From Roseobacter sp. (lineage in GTDB: Bacteria > Pseudomonadota > Alphaproteobacteria > Rhodobacterales > Rhodobacteraceae), in assembly GCA_002731875.1 (NCBI GenBank), contig PCCY01000021.1:646048-710047 (forward strand): a stretch of 64,000 bases of DNA. Direction: 5' to 3'. Shown one piece after another: positions 43,619-51,192 of this stretch (position 1 is the stretch's first letter; each line of letters starts with the position of its first letter). Made by a program: the position numbers and the translations under genes. Below the pieces are notes generated by a model. The model had not been told where the DNA came from, made no database searches, and was given only the letters and a program-made list of their open reading frames with translations.

Positions 43619-44584
43619 ATGCGTATTGAGGTAAGCCGGGATGTCTTTCGGCTGGCGCAGGTCTTTACCATTTCGCGTGGGTCGCGGACGGAGGCGCAGG
43701 TGCTCACGGTGCGGATCACCGATGGCGGCGTGACGGGGTGGGGCGAATGTGTGCCCTATGCCCGGTATGGCGAGACGCTGGAGTCGGTCGCGGCAGAGAT
43801 CGAAGCGCTGAGCGGGCCGCTGACGCGTGATGCGCTGTATGATCTGCTGCCGGCCGGGGCCGCGCGCAATGCAGTGGATTGTGCCCTGTGGGATTTGCAA
43901 GCCAAGCAGGCGGGTAAACGGGTGTGGGAACTGGCGGGGCTGGCGCGACCGGGACCCGAGATCACGGCCTTTACCCTGTCGTTGGATAGCCCCGAAAAGA
44001 TGCGCGAACAGGCGGCCTTGCATGCGCATCGCCCGCTGTTGAAGATCAAGCTGGGCACGCCGGATGATATGCCCCGCCTTGAAGCTGTGCGCGCCGGTGC
44101 CCCTGACGCGCAGATCATCATCGATGCGAACGAAGGCTGGTCGGCCGCGGTTTACGCCGATCTTGCCCCGCATCTGGTGCGGCTGGGTGTGTCTTTGGTT
44201 GAACAGCCTTTGCCCGCAGGGGATGACGATGCGCTCGTCGGGATGGAGCGGCCCGTGCCGGTCTGTGCCGATGAAAGCTGTCATGACCGTGCGAGCCTTG
44301 CTGCGCTGAAGGGCAAATACGATGTGGTCAACATCAAGCTGGACAAAACCGGTGGTCTGACAGAGGCGCTGGCGCTGCGCGATGCGGCTGTCGCGCAGGG
44401 CTATGAGGTCATGGTGGGGTGCATGGTCGGGTCGTCGCTCGCGATGGCTCCGGCGGTGCTGGTGGCACAGGGGGCAAAGGTCGTGGACCTTGACGGCCCG
44501 CTGCTTCTGGCCGAAGACCGCGAGAACGCTTTGACATTTGACGCCGCCGGGGTGCATCCGCCTGCGGCCAAGCTTTGGGGATAA
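43619..44584 (+). CDS. dgcA: N-acetyl-D-glutamate racemase DgcA (enolase superfamily)
   Basis: 321 residues. The muconate-lactonizing/dipeptide-epimerase type of active site is complete: Lys142 and Lys144 (KIK), metal ligands Asp169, Glu195 and Asp218, and the opposing base Lys240. Pairing with DgcN points to N-acetyl-D-glutamate as substrate, converted to N-acetyl-L-glutamate. By sequence alone L-Ala-D/L-Glu epimerase would be an alternative. Its stop is 3 bases before the next gene. Confidence 0.87.
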   Translation: MRIEVSRDVFRLAQVFTISRGSRTEAQVLTVRITDGGVTGWGECVPYARYGETLESVAAEIEALSGPLTRDALYDLLPAGAARNAVDCALWDLQAKQAGKRVWELAGLARPGPEITAFTLSLDSPEKMREQAALHAHRPLLKIKLGTPDDMPRLEAVRAGAPDAQIIIDANEGWSAAVYADLAPHLVRLGVSLVEQPLPAGDDDALVGMERPVPVCADESCHDRASLAALKGKYDVVNIKLDKTGGLTEALALRDAAVAQGYEVMVGCMVGSSLAMAPAVLVAQGAKVVDLDGPLLLAEDRENALTFDAAGVHPPAAKLWG

Positions 44585-44587
44585 GAC

Positions 44588-45448
44588 ATGCGGACTGTAT
44601 ATGTGAACGGCGAATACCTGCCCGAGACCGAAGCCAAGGTTTCGATCTTTGATCGCGGGTTTCTGATGGCGGACGGGGTCTATGAGGTCACCAGCGTGCT
44701 GGACGGCAAGCTGATCGACTTTGACGGCCATGCGATCCGGCTCAGCCGGTCGTTGAACGAGCTACAGATGCGCAACCCGATCTCGAAGGAGGACCTGCTG
44801 GAGGTCCACCGCGAACTGGTGCGCGTGAACGAGATCGACGAGGGGCTGATCTATTTGCAGATCACCCGCGGATCGGACGGGGACCGCGACTTTGCCTTCC
44901 CCGACGCCGAGACGACAGAGCCGACGATTGTCTTGTTCACCCAGTCCAAGCCCGGTCTTGCCGACAGCCCTGCTGCCAAAAAAGGCGCCAAGATCATCAG
45001 CATCGAAGACATCCGCTGGGGCCGTCGCGACATCAAAACGGTGCAGCTGCTGTATCCGTCGATGGGCAAGATGATGGCCAAGAAAGCGGGCTGCGACGAT
45101 GCCTGGATGGTCGAGGACGGGTTTGTTACCGAAGGCACCAGCAACAACGCTTATATCGTGATGGGCAACAAGATCATCACCCGCGCGCTGAGCAATGATA
45201 TCTTGCACGGCATCACCCGCGCTGCGGTTCTGCGGTTTGCCAAAGAGGCGCAGATGGTTGTGGAAGAGCGCAATTTCACCATCGAGGAAGCGCAGCAGGC
45301 GGATGAGGCGTTTACCACCTCTGCCAGCGCCTTTGTCATGCCCGTGGTCGAGATCGACGGCATCGTCCTGGGCGACGGGACACCGGGCAAGGTCGCGCCG
45401 CGTCTGCGCGAAATCTATCTGGATGAGATGCGCAAGGCGGCGATCTAA
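44588..45448 (+). CDS. D-amino-acid transaminase (class IV, PLP)
   Basis: 286 residues. The fold-IV motifs are present: FDRGFLMADGVYEV, the Schiff-base Lys150 in RRDIKTVQLL, and the closing VTEGTSNNAYIV. The family interconverts D-alanine and D-glutamate with their keto acids. It starts 3 bases after dgcA, so it is surely co-transcribed with the D-glutamate genes and could make D-glutamate from other D-amino acids for that route. Branched-chain aminotransferase is the less likely alternative. Confidence 0.88.
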   Translation: MRTVYVNGEYLPETEAKVSIFDRGFLMADGVYEVTSVLDGKLIDFDGHAIRLSRSLNELQMRNPISKEDLLEVHRELVRVNEIDEGLIYLQITRGSDGDRDFAFPDAETTEPTIVLFTQSKPGLADSPAAKKGAKIISIEDIRWGRRDIKTVQLLYPSMGKMMAKKAGCDDAWMVEDGFVTEGTSNNAYIVMGNKIITRALSNDILHGITRAAVLRFAKEAQMVVEERNFTIEEAQQADEAFTTSASAFVMPVVEIDGIVLGDGTPGKVAPRLREIYLDEMRKAAI

Positions 45449-45479
45449 CCCGCCTTGCCAAGGGGTTGGCTGCGCGCGG

Positions 45480-45794
45480 TCAGCCCTTTTCGCCGACGTT
45501 CTGTTCGAAGGCGACCTTGAACGCTTCCTTTTGCGAGTCCTTCGCGTCGGTCTGATAGTTGTCTTTCCATTCTTCCATGGTCATCCCGTAGAACAGCTCG
45601 CGCGCCTCTTCCTTGCCCATCTCGATCCCGCGTTCGTTCGCGGCTTCTTGGTACCAGCGCGACAGGCAGTTGCGGCAGAATCCGGCCAGGTTCATCATGT
45701 CGATGTTCTGCACGTCCGTGCGGTCTTTCATCAGGTGGTGTTGCAGACGACGGAAAGCTGCGGCCTGAAGTTCGATTTCTTGTTGGCTGGTCAT
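45480..45794 (-). CDS. DUF1244 family protein
   Basis: 104 residues from the ATG at 45794; the upstream extension does not look like protein. The compact helical sequence with NLAGFCRNCLSRWYQEAANE and a C-x2-C pair, and EARELFYGMTMEEWKD, is typical of the alphaproteobacterial DUF1244 family. Function unknown. Convergent with the D-amino-acid transaminase. Confidence 0.85.
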   Translation of the reverse strand: MTSQQEIELQAAAFRRLQHHLMKDRTDVQNIDMMNLAGFCRNCLSRWYQEAANERGIEMGKEEARELFYGMTMEEWKDNYQTDAKDSQKEAFKVAFEQNVGEKG

Positions 45795-46136
45795 GCTGAT
45801 GTCTCCTTGGGGTATTCGTTGTGTTCTAAATCTGGGGTTCCACACGCCCTTGTCAAACTGCCACAGGCCGGACGGTCGCGGAGTCCGTAACCTATGTCCG
45901 TGTTGGAATGAAGCTCTGAACCACTTCGCCACCCGTGTCAGTATTATTGTGCAACCGAGCCTGGGACGTTTGATCATGCAGAGGCACGGCGAGTGCGATA
46001 GGCCAGATAATCACGCAATAACAGTTATCGCTAACATTTTTGCTATCCCTTCCTGGGGCTGAGCATGTTAAAGCGGCTATAAAGTTCGCTAAATAAGGGC
46101 CGAGGCCTGTTTCGGAGACAAAAGGAAAGTCTAAGC
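45795..46136. other. 342-base gene-free stretch upstream of pyk
   Basis: It lies between the DUF1244 start and the pyruvate kinase start and should hold both promoters. An operator-like near-palindrome sits at 46024..46035. A segment around 45870-45940 has a faint tRNA look on the minus strand but fails as a tRNA. Confidence 0.5.
46024..46035. promoter_or_regulatory. LacI-type operator candidate upstream of pyk
   Basis: GTTATCGCTAAC is a near-perfect palindrome of the form GTTA-NCGN-TAAC with the central CG common to LacI-family operators. It lies about 100 bases before the pyk start. Alphaproteobacterial LacI regulators such as CceR and PckR control central carbon genes, which makes it a good candidate site. 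Confidence 0.5.
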
Positions 46137-47582
46137 ATGAAACGCACGCGCAATGTTAAGATAGTCGCTACTCTTGGGCCAGCGTCGGATACACATGAAG
46201 TGATTTCGGCGTTGTACAATGCGGGGGCGGACGTTTTTCGACTGAACATGAGCCACGGCAGCCACGACGAAATTCGGGCCAAACATCAGATCATTCGTCA
46301 GATCGAAGAGGAAACCGGTTCGACGATCGGCATCTTGGCGGATTTGCAGGGCCCCAAGCTTCGGGTCGGCGTCTTTGCCAATGAAAACGAACAGTTGGTG
46401 GAAGGGGCGGATTTCAGGCTGGATCTGAACGATACTGCCGGCGATGCGGAACGTGTTTGCCTGCCACATCCTGAGATCTTTCAGGCCCTGGAGCCGGGTG
46501 CGAGTCTGTTGGTGAATGACGGCAAAATACGGCTCAAGGTCAAGGAATGTGGCCCCGACTTTGCGGATTGCGTCGTGGTGACCGGGGGCGTCATATCAAA
46601 CCGCAAGGGCGTCAATGTACCTGACGTGGTTTTGCCGCTCGCAGCGCTGTCTGACAAGGATCGTGCCGATCTGGAGTTCGTGTGCGAATTGGGCGTGGAC
46701 TGGCTTGCATTGAGCTTCGTGCAACGCCCGGAAGACGTGATCGAAGCCCGCGCTTTGGCCAAGGGACGGGCGGCGTTGTTGTCGAAGATCGAAAAGCCCT
46801 CTGCTGTACAACGATTTGACGATATTTTGGCCGTTAGTGACGGTATCATGGTCGCCCGGGGGGATCTGGGCGTAGAATTGCCTGTACAGAATGTACCGCC
46901 CATCCAAAAGCGACTGGTTCGCAAATGCCGGGCGGCGGCCAAGCCGGTGATCGTTGCGACGCAAATGCTTGAATCAATGATTGAAAGTCCGATGCCGACC
47001 CGGGCTGAAGTGTCCGACGTAGCGACCGCGATCTATGAAGGCGCGGATGCTGTAATGTTGTCGGCTGAATCTGCGGCAGGGTCTTATCCGATCGATGCGG
47101 TACGCACGATGGACAACGTTGCCACCGAGGTCGAGAAGGACCCGACGTATACACAAATTATTGAATCTTCGCGTAAGGCAGACAGGGTGACCGTAGCGGA
47201 TGGCATCGTTGCCGCCGCCCGGGAAATCGCCGAAACTGCGAATATCAAGGCAATTTGCTGCTTCACGCACAGCGGAACCACTGCGGTTCTGACCGCGAGA
47301 GAGCGCCCTCGGGTGCCAATCATTGCACTGACGCCGCTGGTTAAGACCGCAAGACGATTGGCGCTGAGCTGGGGGACAAACTGCGTCCTGACCGGGCGGC
47401 TTGACCGGTTCAAGATGGCTGTCGTCAGCGCGGCCCGTGCCGCGCGTGAAGAAGGATATGCCGGCCCCGACGATCTGATCGTCGTTGTCGCCGGTGTGCC
47501 ATTCAACGTCGAAGGGAGTACGAATATCCTGCGTGTTGCCCCATGTGACGAGCGTTTGATTTTCAACACCGATCCAGAGTAG
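46137..47582 (+). CDS. pyk: Pyruvate kinase
   Basis: 481 residues, with AAAGGAAAG about 10 bases upstream. NVKIVATLGPASDTHEVI opens the barrel, MSHGSHDE and LADLQGPKLRVG carry substrate residues, MVARGDLGVELPVQNVPPIQ binds metal and substrate, and KPVIVATQMLESMI follows. It makes pyruvate and ATP from phosphoenolpyruvate, the last step of glycolysis and the Entner-Doudoroff route. A candidate operator lies upstream. Confidence 0.97.
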   Translation: MKRTRNVKIVATLGPASDTHEVISALYNAGADVFRLNMSHGSHDEIRAKHQIIRQIEEETGSTIGILADLQGPKLRVGVFANENEQLVEGADFRLDLNDTAGDAERVCLPHPEIFQALEPGASLLVNDGKIRLKVKECGPDFADCVVVTGGVISNRKGVNVPDVVLPLAALSDKDRADLEFVCELGVDWLALSFVQRPEDVIEARALAKGRAALLSKIEKPSAVQRFDDILAVSDGIMVARGDLGVELPVQNVPPIQKRLVRKCRAAAKPVIVATQMLESMIESPMPTRAEVSDVATAIYEGADAVMLSAESAAGSYPIDAVRTMDNVATEVEKDPTYTQIIESSRKADRVTVADGIVAAAREIAETANIKAICCFTHSGTTAVLTARERPRVPIIALTPLVKTARRLALSWGTNCVLTGRLDRFKMAVVSAARAAREEGYAGPDDLIVVVAGVPFNVEGSTNILRVAPCDERLIFNTDPE

Positions 47583-47625
47583 CGTTGCCGGAAAACGTGA
47601 AACCGGATTTTCAAGGGCGTGCTTT

Positions 47626-47853
47626 ATGGATTCTGATTTGATCTTGGTGATAGGTCTTGCTCTTGCGTTTCTTTCCATTCCATCGGCGTTGTCTGCGTTT
47701 TCAGATGGGCGGGTGCCGCGCGTTTCCGCGCTGACCATCGTCATCGCGGGGGCGATGATCATTTATGCATTTCGCAGCCACCCCGAGGGGTATACGTTGC
47801 AGGATATTCCCATGGCGATCACGCATGTGATTGCGCGGTACAGGTTTTGGTAG
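47626..47853 (+). CDS. Small membrane protein of unknown function
   Basis: 75 residues with two hydrophobic segments (LILVIGLALAFLSIPSAL and VSALTIVIAGAMIIYAF). It begins 43 bases after pyk and is probably co-transcribed. I do not assign a function; codon pattern and position suggest a real gene conserved in the lineage. Confidence 0.7.
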   Translation: MDSDLILVIGLALAFLSIPSALSAFSDGRVPRVSALTIVIAGAMIIYAFRSHPEGYTLQDIPMAITHVIARYRFW

Positions 47854-47981
47854 CATGACGGGCGCGTTTTTGCGCTTGCCTTGACCGCTTCTCCACCCTA
47901 TACGCCAGCTTCGTTCCGCGCGTCCGGCCCACGTGGCATGCCGAGTCGCGCATCTACCGAACTCAAGTTAAGGAGACGGAA

Positions 47982-48182
47982 ATGCCCAAGATGAAGACGA
48001 AATCGAGCGCCAAGAAGCGCTTTAAGATCTCGGCGACCGGCAAGGTCATCGGCGGTCAGGCTGGCAAACAGCATGGTATGATCAAACGGACTAAGAAATT
48101 CATCCGTGACGCGCGTGGGACAACAGCTTTGTCTGCCCCCGACGCCAAGATCATCAAGGGCTTCATGCCCTACGACCGCTAA
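47982..48182 (+). CDS. rpmI: 50S ribosomal protein L35
   Basis: 66 residues with a strong AAGGAGACGGAA site upstream. [20 protein letters not shown] and the basic [21 protein letters not shown] are typical of L35. It is paired with rplT as in most bacteria, but infC is not upstream here. A weak promoter-like TTGCCT-16-TATACG lies at 47877-47904. Confidence 0.97.
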   Translation: MPKMKTKSSAKKRFKISATGKVIGGQAGKQHGMIKRTKKFIRDARGTTALSAPDAKIIKGFMPYDR

Positions 48183-48197
48183 GATAGGAGAGCCGAT

Positions 48198-48563
48198 ATG
48201 TCCCGTACAAAAGGTGGTGTGGTCACTCACGCCCGTCACAAAAAGGTCATCAAAGCCGCTAAAGGTTACTATGGCCGTCGCAAGAATACTTTCAAGGTCG
48301 CCCGTCAGGCGGTCGACAAAGCCAACCAATACGCCACGCGCGACCGTAAGAACCGCAAGCGGAACTTCCGCGCATTGTGGATCCAGCGGATCAACGCCGC
48401 AGTGCGCAGCCACGACGAAGCACTGACATACAGCCGCTTCATCAACGGCCTGTCCCTGGCTGGTATCGAAGTGGACCGCAAGGTTCTGTCCGATTTGGCG
48501 GTGAACGAGCCCGAAGCATTCGGTGCCATCGTGAAGCAGGCACAAGACGCGCTGGCCGCGTAA
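48198..48563 (+). CDS. rplT: 50S ribosomal protein L20
   Basis: 121 residues. [20 protein letters not shown] and [20 protein letters not shown] are typical of L20, which binds 23S rRNA early in large-subunit assembly and in many bacteria also represses its own operon. It starts 15 bases after rpmI. Confidence 0.97.
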   Translation: MSRTKGGVVTHARHKKVIKAAKGYYGRRKNTFKVARQAVDKANQYATRDRKNRKRNFRALWIQRINAAVRSHDEALTYSRFINGLSLAGIEVDRKVLSDLAVNEPEAFGAIVKQAQDALAA

Positions 48564-48588
48564 GCGCCTTTCGTTGTTGAACGTTAAG

Positions 48589-48616
48589 AACGCCGTCCCG
48601 CTATCGGGGCGGCGTT
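48589..48616 (+). terminator. Terminator-like hairpin after rplT
   Basis: AACGCCGTCCC pairs with GGGGCGGCGTT (one G-T pair) around a 6-base loop, 25 bases past the rplT stop. Only three T residues follow, so termination may be partial. Confidence 0.55.
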
Positions 48617-48819
48617 TCGCGTTCAGGGTGGGGTCAGATCAGGGCGCTGCATCGTTCCGTCGGCACCATATGCGATGCCGGTCGGTCGTTTGGCGGCATC
48701 TGCCACGCCGACGAAGCGGGGCACTCCTGCATGAGATGCGTCAAATTGGCGGTGCTGCTTGTATTCGGGCGCAATTCTGCTAGCACCAGCGCAAGTTCAA
48801 GATATGATATGAGGCCGAC

Positions 48820-49893
48820 ATGGACGACCTGAAAGCGAAATATTTAGGCCAGATCGCTGATGCCTCCGACGAAGCTGCGTTGGAAGATATCCGTCTGACA
48901 GCCGTGGGTAAAAAAGGCGAAGTTGCGCTTAAAATGCGTGAATTGGGCAAGATGACCCCCGAAGAGCGTCAGACCGTAGGCCCTGCCTTGAATGCTCTCA
49001 AGGACGAGATCAATTCAGCCATCGCCGCCAAGAAGGCCGCGTTGAGTGACGCCGCACTTGATGAACGTTTGCGGTCGGAATGGCTCGACGTGACACTGCC
49101 GACACGGCCCACACGCCAAGGCACGATCCACCCGGTCAGTCAGGTGACCGAAGAGGTTACAGCCATTTTTGCCGAACTTGGGTTTTCGGTCGCCGAAGGG
49201 CCGCGCATTGATACCGATTGGTATAATTTCGATGCGCTGAACATCCCCGGCCACCACCCTGCCCGTGCCGAAATGGACACGTTTTACATGGCCCGTGCCG
49301 AAGGCGACGATCGGCCACCGCATGTGCTGCGCACCCACACCTCGCCCGTGCAGATCCGCACGATGGAGGCGGAAGGCGCGCCGTTGCGTATCATCTGCCC
49401 CGGTGGCGTCTACCGTGCCGATTATGACCAGACCCACACGCCGATGTTTCATCAAGTCGAGGGCCTTGCGATCGATAAAGACATTTCGATGGCGAACCTC
49501 AAATGGGTACTTGAGGAATTCTTCAGCGCGTTCTTCGAAGTCGAAGGGATCAAGACGCGCTTTCGCGCTTCGCATTTCCCGTTCACCGAACCCTCTGCCG
49601 AGGTCGATATCCAGTGTTCCTGGGTCGACGGACAGTTGCGCATCGGCGAAGGTGATGGCTGGATGGAGGTTCTTGGGTCTGGGATGGTTCACCCCAAGGT
49701 GTTGCAAGCAGGCGGAATCGACCCGGCCCATTGGCAGGGTTTTGCCTTTGGCATGGGGATCGACCGGATAGCGATGCTGAAATACGGAATTCCCGATTTG
49801 CGCGCCTTCTTCGAGTCGGATTTACGCTGGTTACGCCACTACGGGTTTGCAAGCCTTGACCAGCCGACGCTGCGTGCGGGTCTAAGCCGATGA
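48820..49893 (+). CDS. pheS: Phenylalanine-tRNA ligase alpha subunit
   Basis: 357 residues. A helical N-terminal domain precedes the class II core, with [20 protein letters not shown], the motif 2 region [13 protein letters not shown] and motif 3 [18 protein letters not shown]. With PheT it charges tRNA-Phe. The partner pheT is separated by two unrelated genes. Confidence 0.97.
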   Translation: MDDLKAKYLGQIADASDEAALEDIRLTAVGKKGEVALKMRELGKMTPEERQTVGPALNALKDEINSAIAAKKAALSDAALDERLRSEWLDVTLPTRPTRQGTIHPVSQVTEEVTAIFAELGFSVAEGPRIDTDWYNFDALNIPGHHPARAEMDTFYMARAEGDDRPPHVLRTHTSPVQIRTMEAEGAPLRIICPGGVYRADYDQTHTPMFHQVEGLAIDKDISMANLKWVLEEFFSAFFEVEGIKTRFRASHFPFTEPSAEVDIQCSWVDGQLRIGEGDGWMEVLGSGMVHPKVLQAGGIDPAHWQGFAFGMGIDRIAMLKYGIPDLRAFFESDLRWLRHYGFASLDQPTLRAGLSR

Positions 49894-49966
49894 AACTGCG
49901 CGTCGTCGCCAGCAGGTTTATTTGGATGTGCCGGGACGGGGCGACGCTGACTGGTGGTTTGCCCGG

Positions 49967-50248
49967 ATGAAGATGTTTCGAAACGAACGGCGGGACAACT
50001 CCGAAGCACACCGTCGTCTGTATGCGCGATTCGAACTGGCCTACACGGTGGTGGATTTCATGGCCGCCTTCTGCTTTGTGGTCGGGTCAGTGATGTTTTT
50101 CAGCCCGGATTGGCAGACTCCCGCGACGTGGTTCTTTGTGATCGGCTCATTGCTTTTTGCGGCCAAGCCCAGTCTGCGTCTGGTGCGCGAGATCAAGCTG
50201 TATCGTCTGGGTGACGTAAAAGACCTTGCTTCCAGGGCCGAAAAATAA
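49967..50248 (+). CDS. YrhK family membrane protein
   Basis: 93 residues from the ATG at 49967. After RNERRDNSEAHRRLYARFELAYTVVDF come two membrane segments (FMAAFCFVVGSVMFF and WFFVIGSLLFAAKP) and REIKLYRLGDV, the YrhK-domain pattern. Function unknown. It sits 73 bases after pheS and 51 before the esterase gene. Confidence 0.8.
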   Translation: MKMFRNERRDNSEAHRRLYARFELAYTVVDFMAAFCFVVGSVMFFSPDWQTPATWFFVIGSLLFAAKPSLRLVREIKLYRLGDVKDLASRAEK

Positions 50249-50299
50249 AGAACCCTCCGCGTTTATGCGGCATGCGATAGTTTCGACAAAGGTTAGAAT

Positions 50300-51109
50300 A
50301 TGCGCCTGATACGCGGCCTGCTTTTGGTTTCTTTCATTCTGTTCTTACCGGGGGTGAGCGCCGCGCAAACCTTAGAGCCGTGCGGCGGCGACGTTGCCTG
50401 CAAGATCGGGGATCGCAGCTATAGCATCCTGATGCCAGACAACTGGGATGGGGTCACGCCTTTGCCGGTATTGATGCATTTCCATGCGTTCTTGAGGCGC
50501 GGCCGAACCGTTATCCATCATCCAAGGATAGGAAGCGAGACAAAGCCGCGTGGTGTCATGTTGGTCGCACCTTCTGCGCGCAACCGGGCATGGCGGTTTT
50601 GGCAGGACAACCCCGAGGATATCGACTTTGCCGATGCGGTTTTGGCAGATGTGGCCAAGCGCTATCCTGTGGACCAAAGCCAGATCTATGTGTCGGGTTT
50701 TTCGTTCGGGTCTGCGATGGCGTGGCGATATGCCTGCGCGCGCGGTGACAGGATCGCGGGATTGATGACTATGTCCGGTACAATCAAGCAAGACAGCGAT
50801 TGTCCCAACCCACCCAAACAGGTGCGCCATGTGCATGGTCTGGGCGATATATGGATGCATCTTCCGCGCGGGCCGGGGCACAATGTGACTACTGCGGTGG
50901 CTTTGTGGCGCAAGGCTTTCCGATGTGGCAAAGGGCGGCTTGAGGGCGTGATTGAACTTGCCCCTGGTCTAAACGTCACCCATTTCGTCTGGGATAATTG
51001 CATGCCGGGTCGCAGCGTGACGCTCGATGTCCATTCAGGCGGTCATTTTATCCCGACAGGTTGGCTGGGCCGCCAGTTGGATGGTCTCATGCCCCAGAGG
51101 CCGGGTTGA
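50300..51109 (+). CDS. Secreted alpha/beta-hydrolase, LpqC/polyhydroxybutyrate-depolymerase-like esterase
   Basis: 269 residues with a signal peptide ending near VSAAQ. The nucleophile elbow is GFSFGS, followed by AMAWRYACARGDRIAG, and HSGGHFIPTGWL near the end supplies the His. This fits the LpqC/esterase-PHB depolymerase family, which hydrolyses esters such as feruloyl or hydroxyalkanoate esters. The substrate here is unknown; it would act in the periplasm or outside. Confidence 0.82.
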   Translation: MRLIRGLLLVSFILFLPGVSAAQTLEPCGGDVACKIGDRSYSILMPDNWDGVTPLPVLMHFHAFLRRGRTVIHHPRIGSETKPRGVMLVAPSARNRAWRFWQDNPEDIDFADAVLADVAKRYPVDQSQIYVSGFSFGSAMAWRYACARGDRIAGLMTMSGTIKQDSDCPNPPKQVRHVHGLGDIWMHLPRGPGHNVTTAVALWRKAFRCGKGRLEGVIELAPGLNVTHFVWDNCMPGRSVTLDVHSGGHFIPTGWLGRQLDGLMPQRPG

Positions 51110-51192
51110 GAGAAATGGCACCTACACCGGATTGAAACTGCACCGATTAAACGCTACCCCCTAGCGCAAGCGACTGCATGAGGACCATCACC

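Noticed and set aside
43247-44731. 494-codon minus-strand frame opposite dgcA
   Set aside because: It lies wholly antisense to well-supported dgcN/dgcA/transaminase coding sequence; its His/Arg/Gln-rich product matches nothing known.
45865-45945. Possible tRNA on the minus strand upstream of the DUF1244 gene
   Set aside because: A D-arm-like GGCGAAGTGGTTCAGAGC is followed by no proper anticodon stem, T-loop (GGTTCGA) or acceptor pairing.
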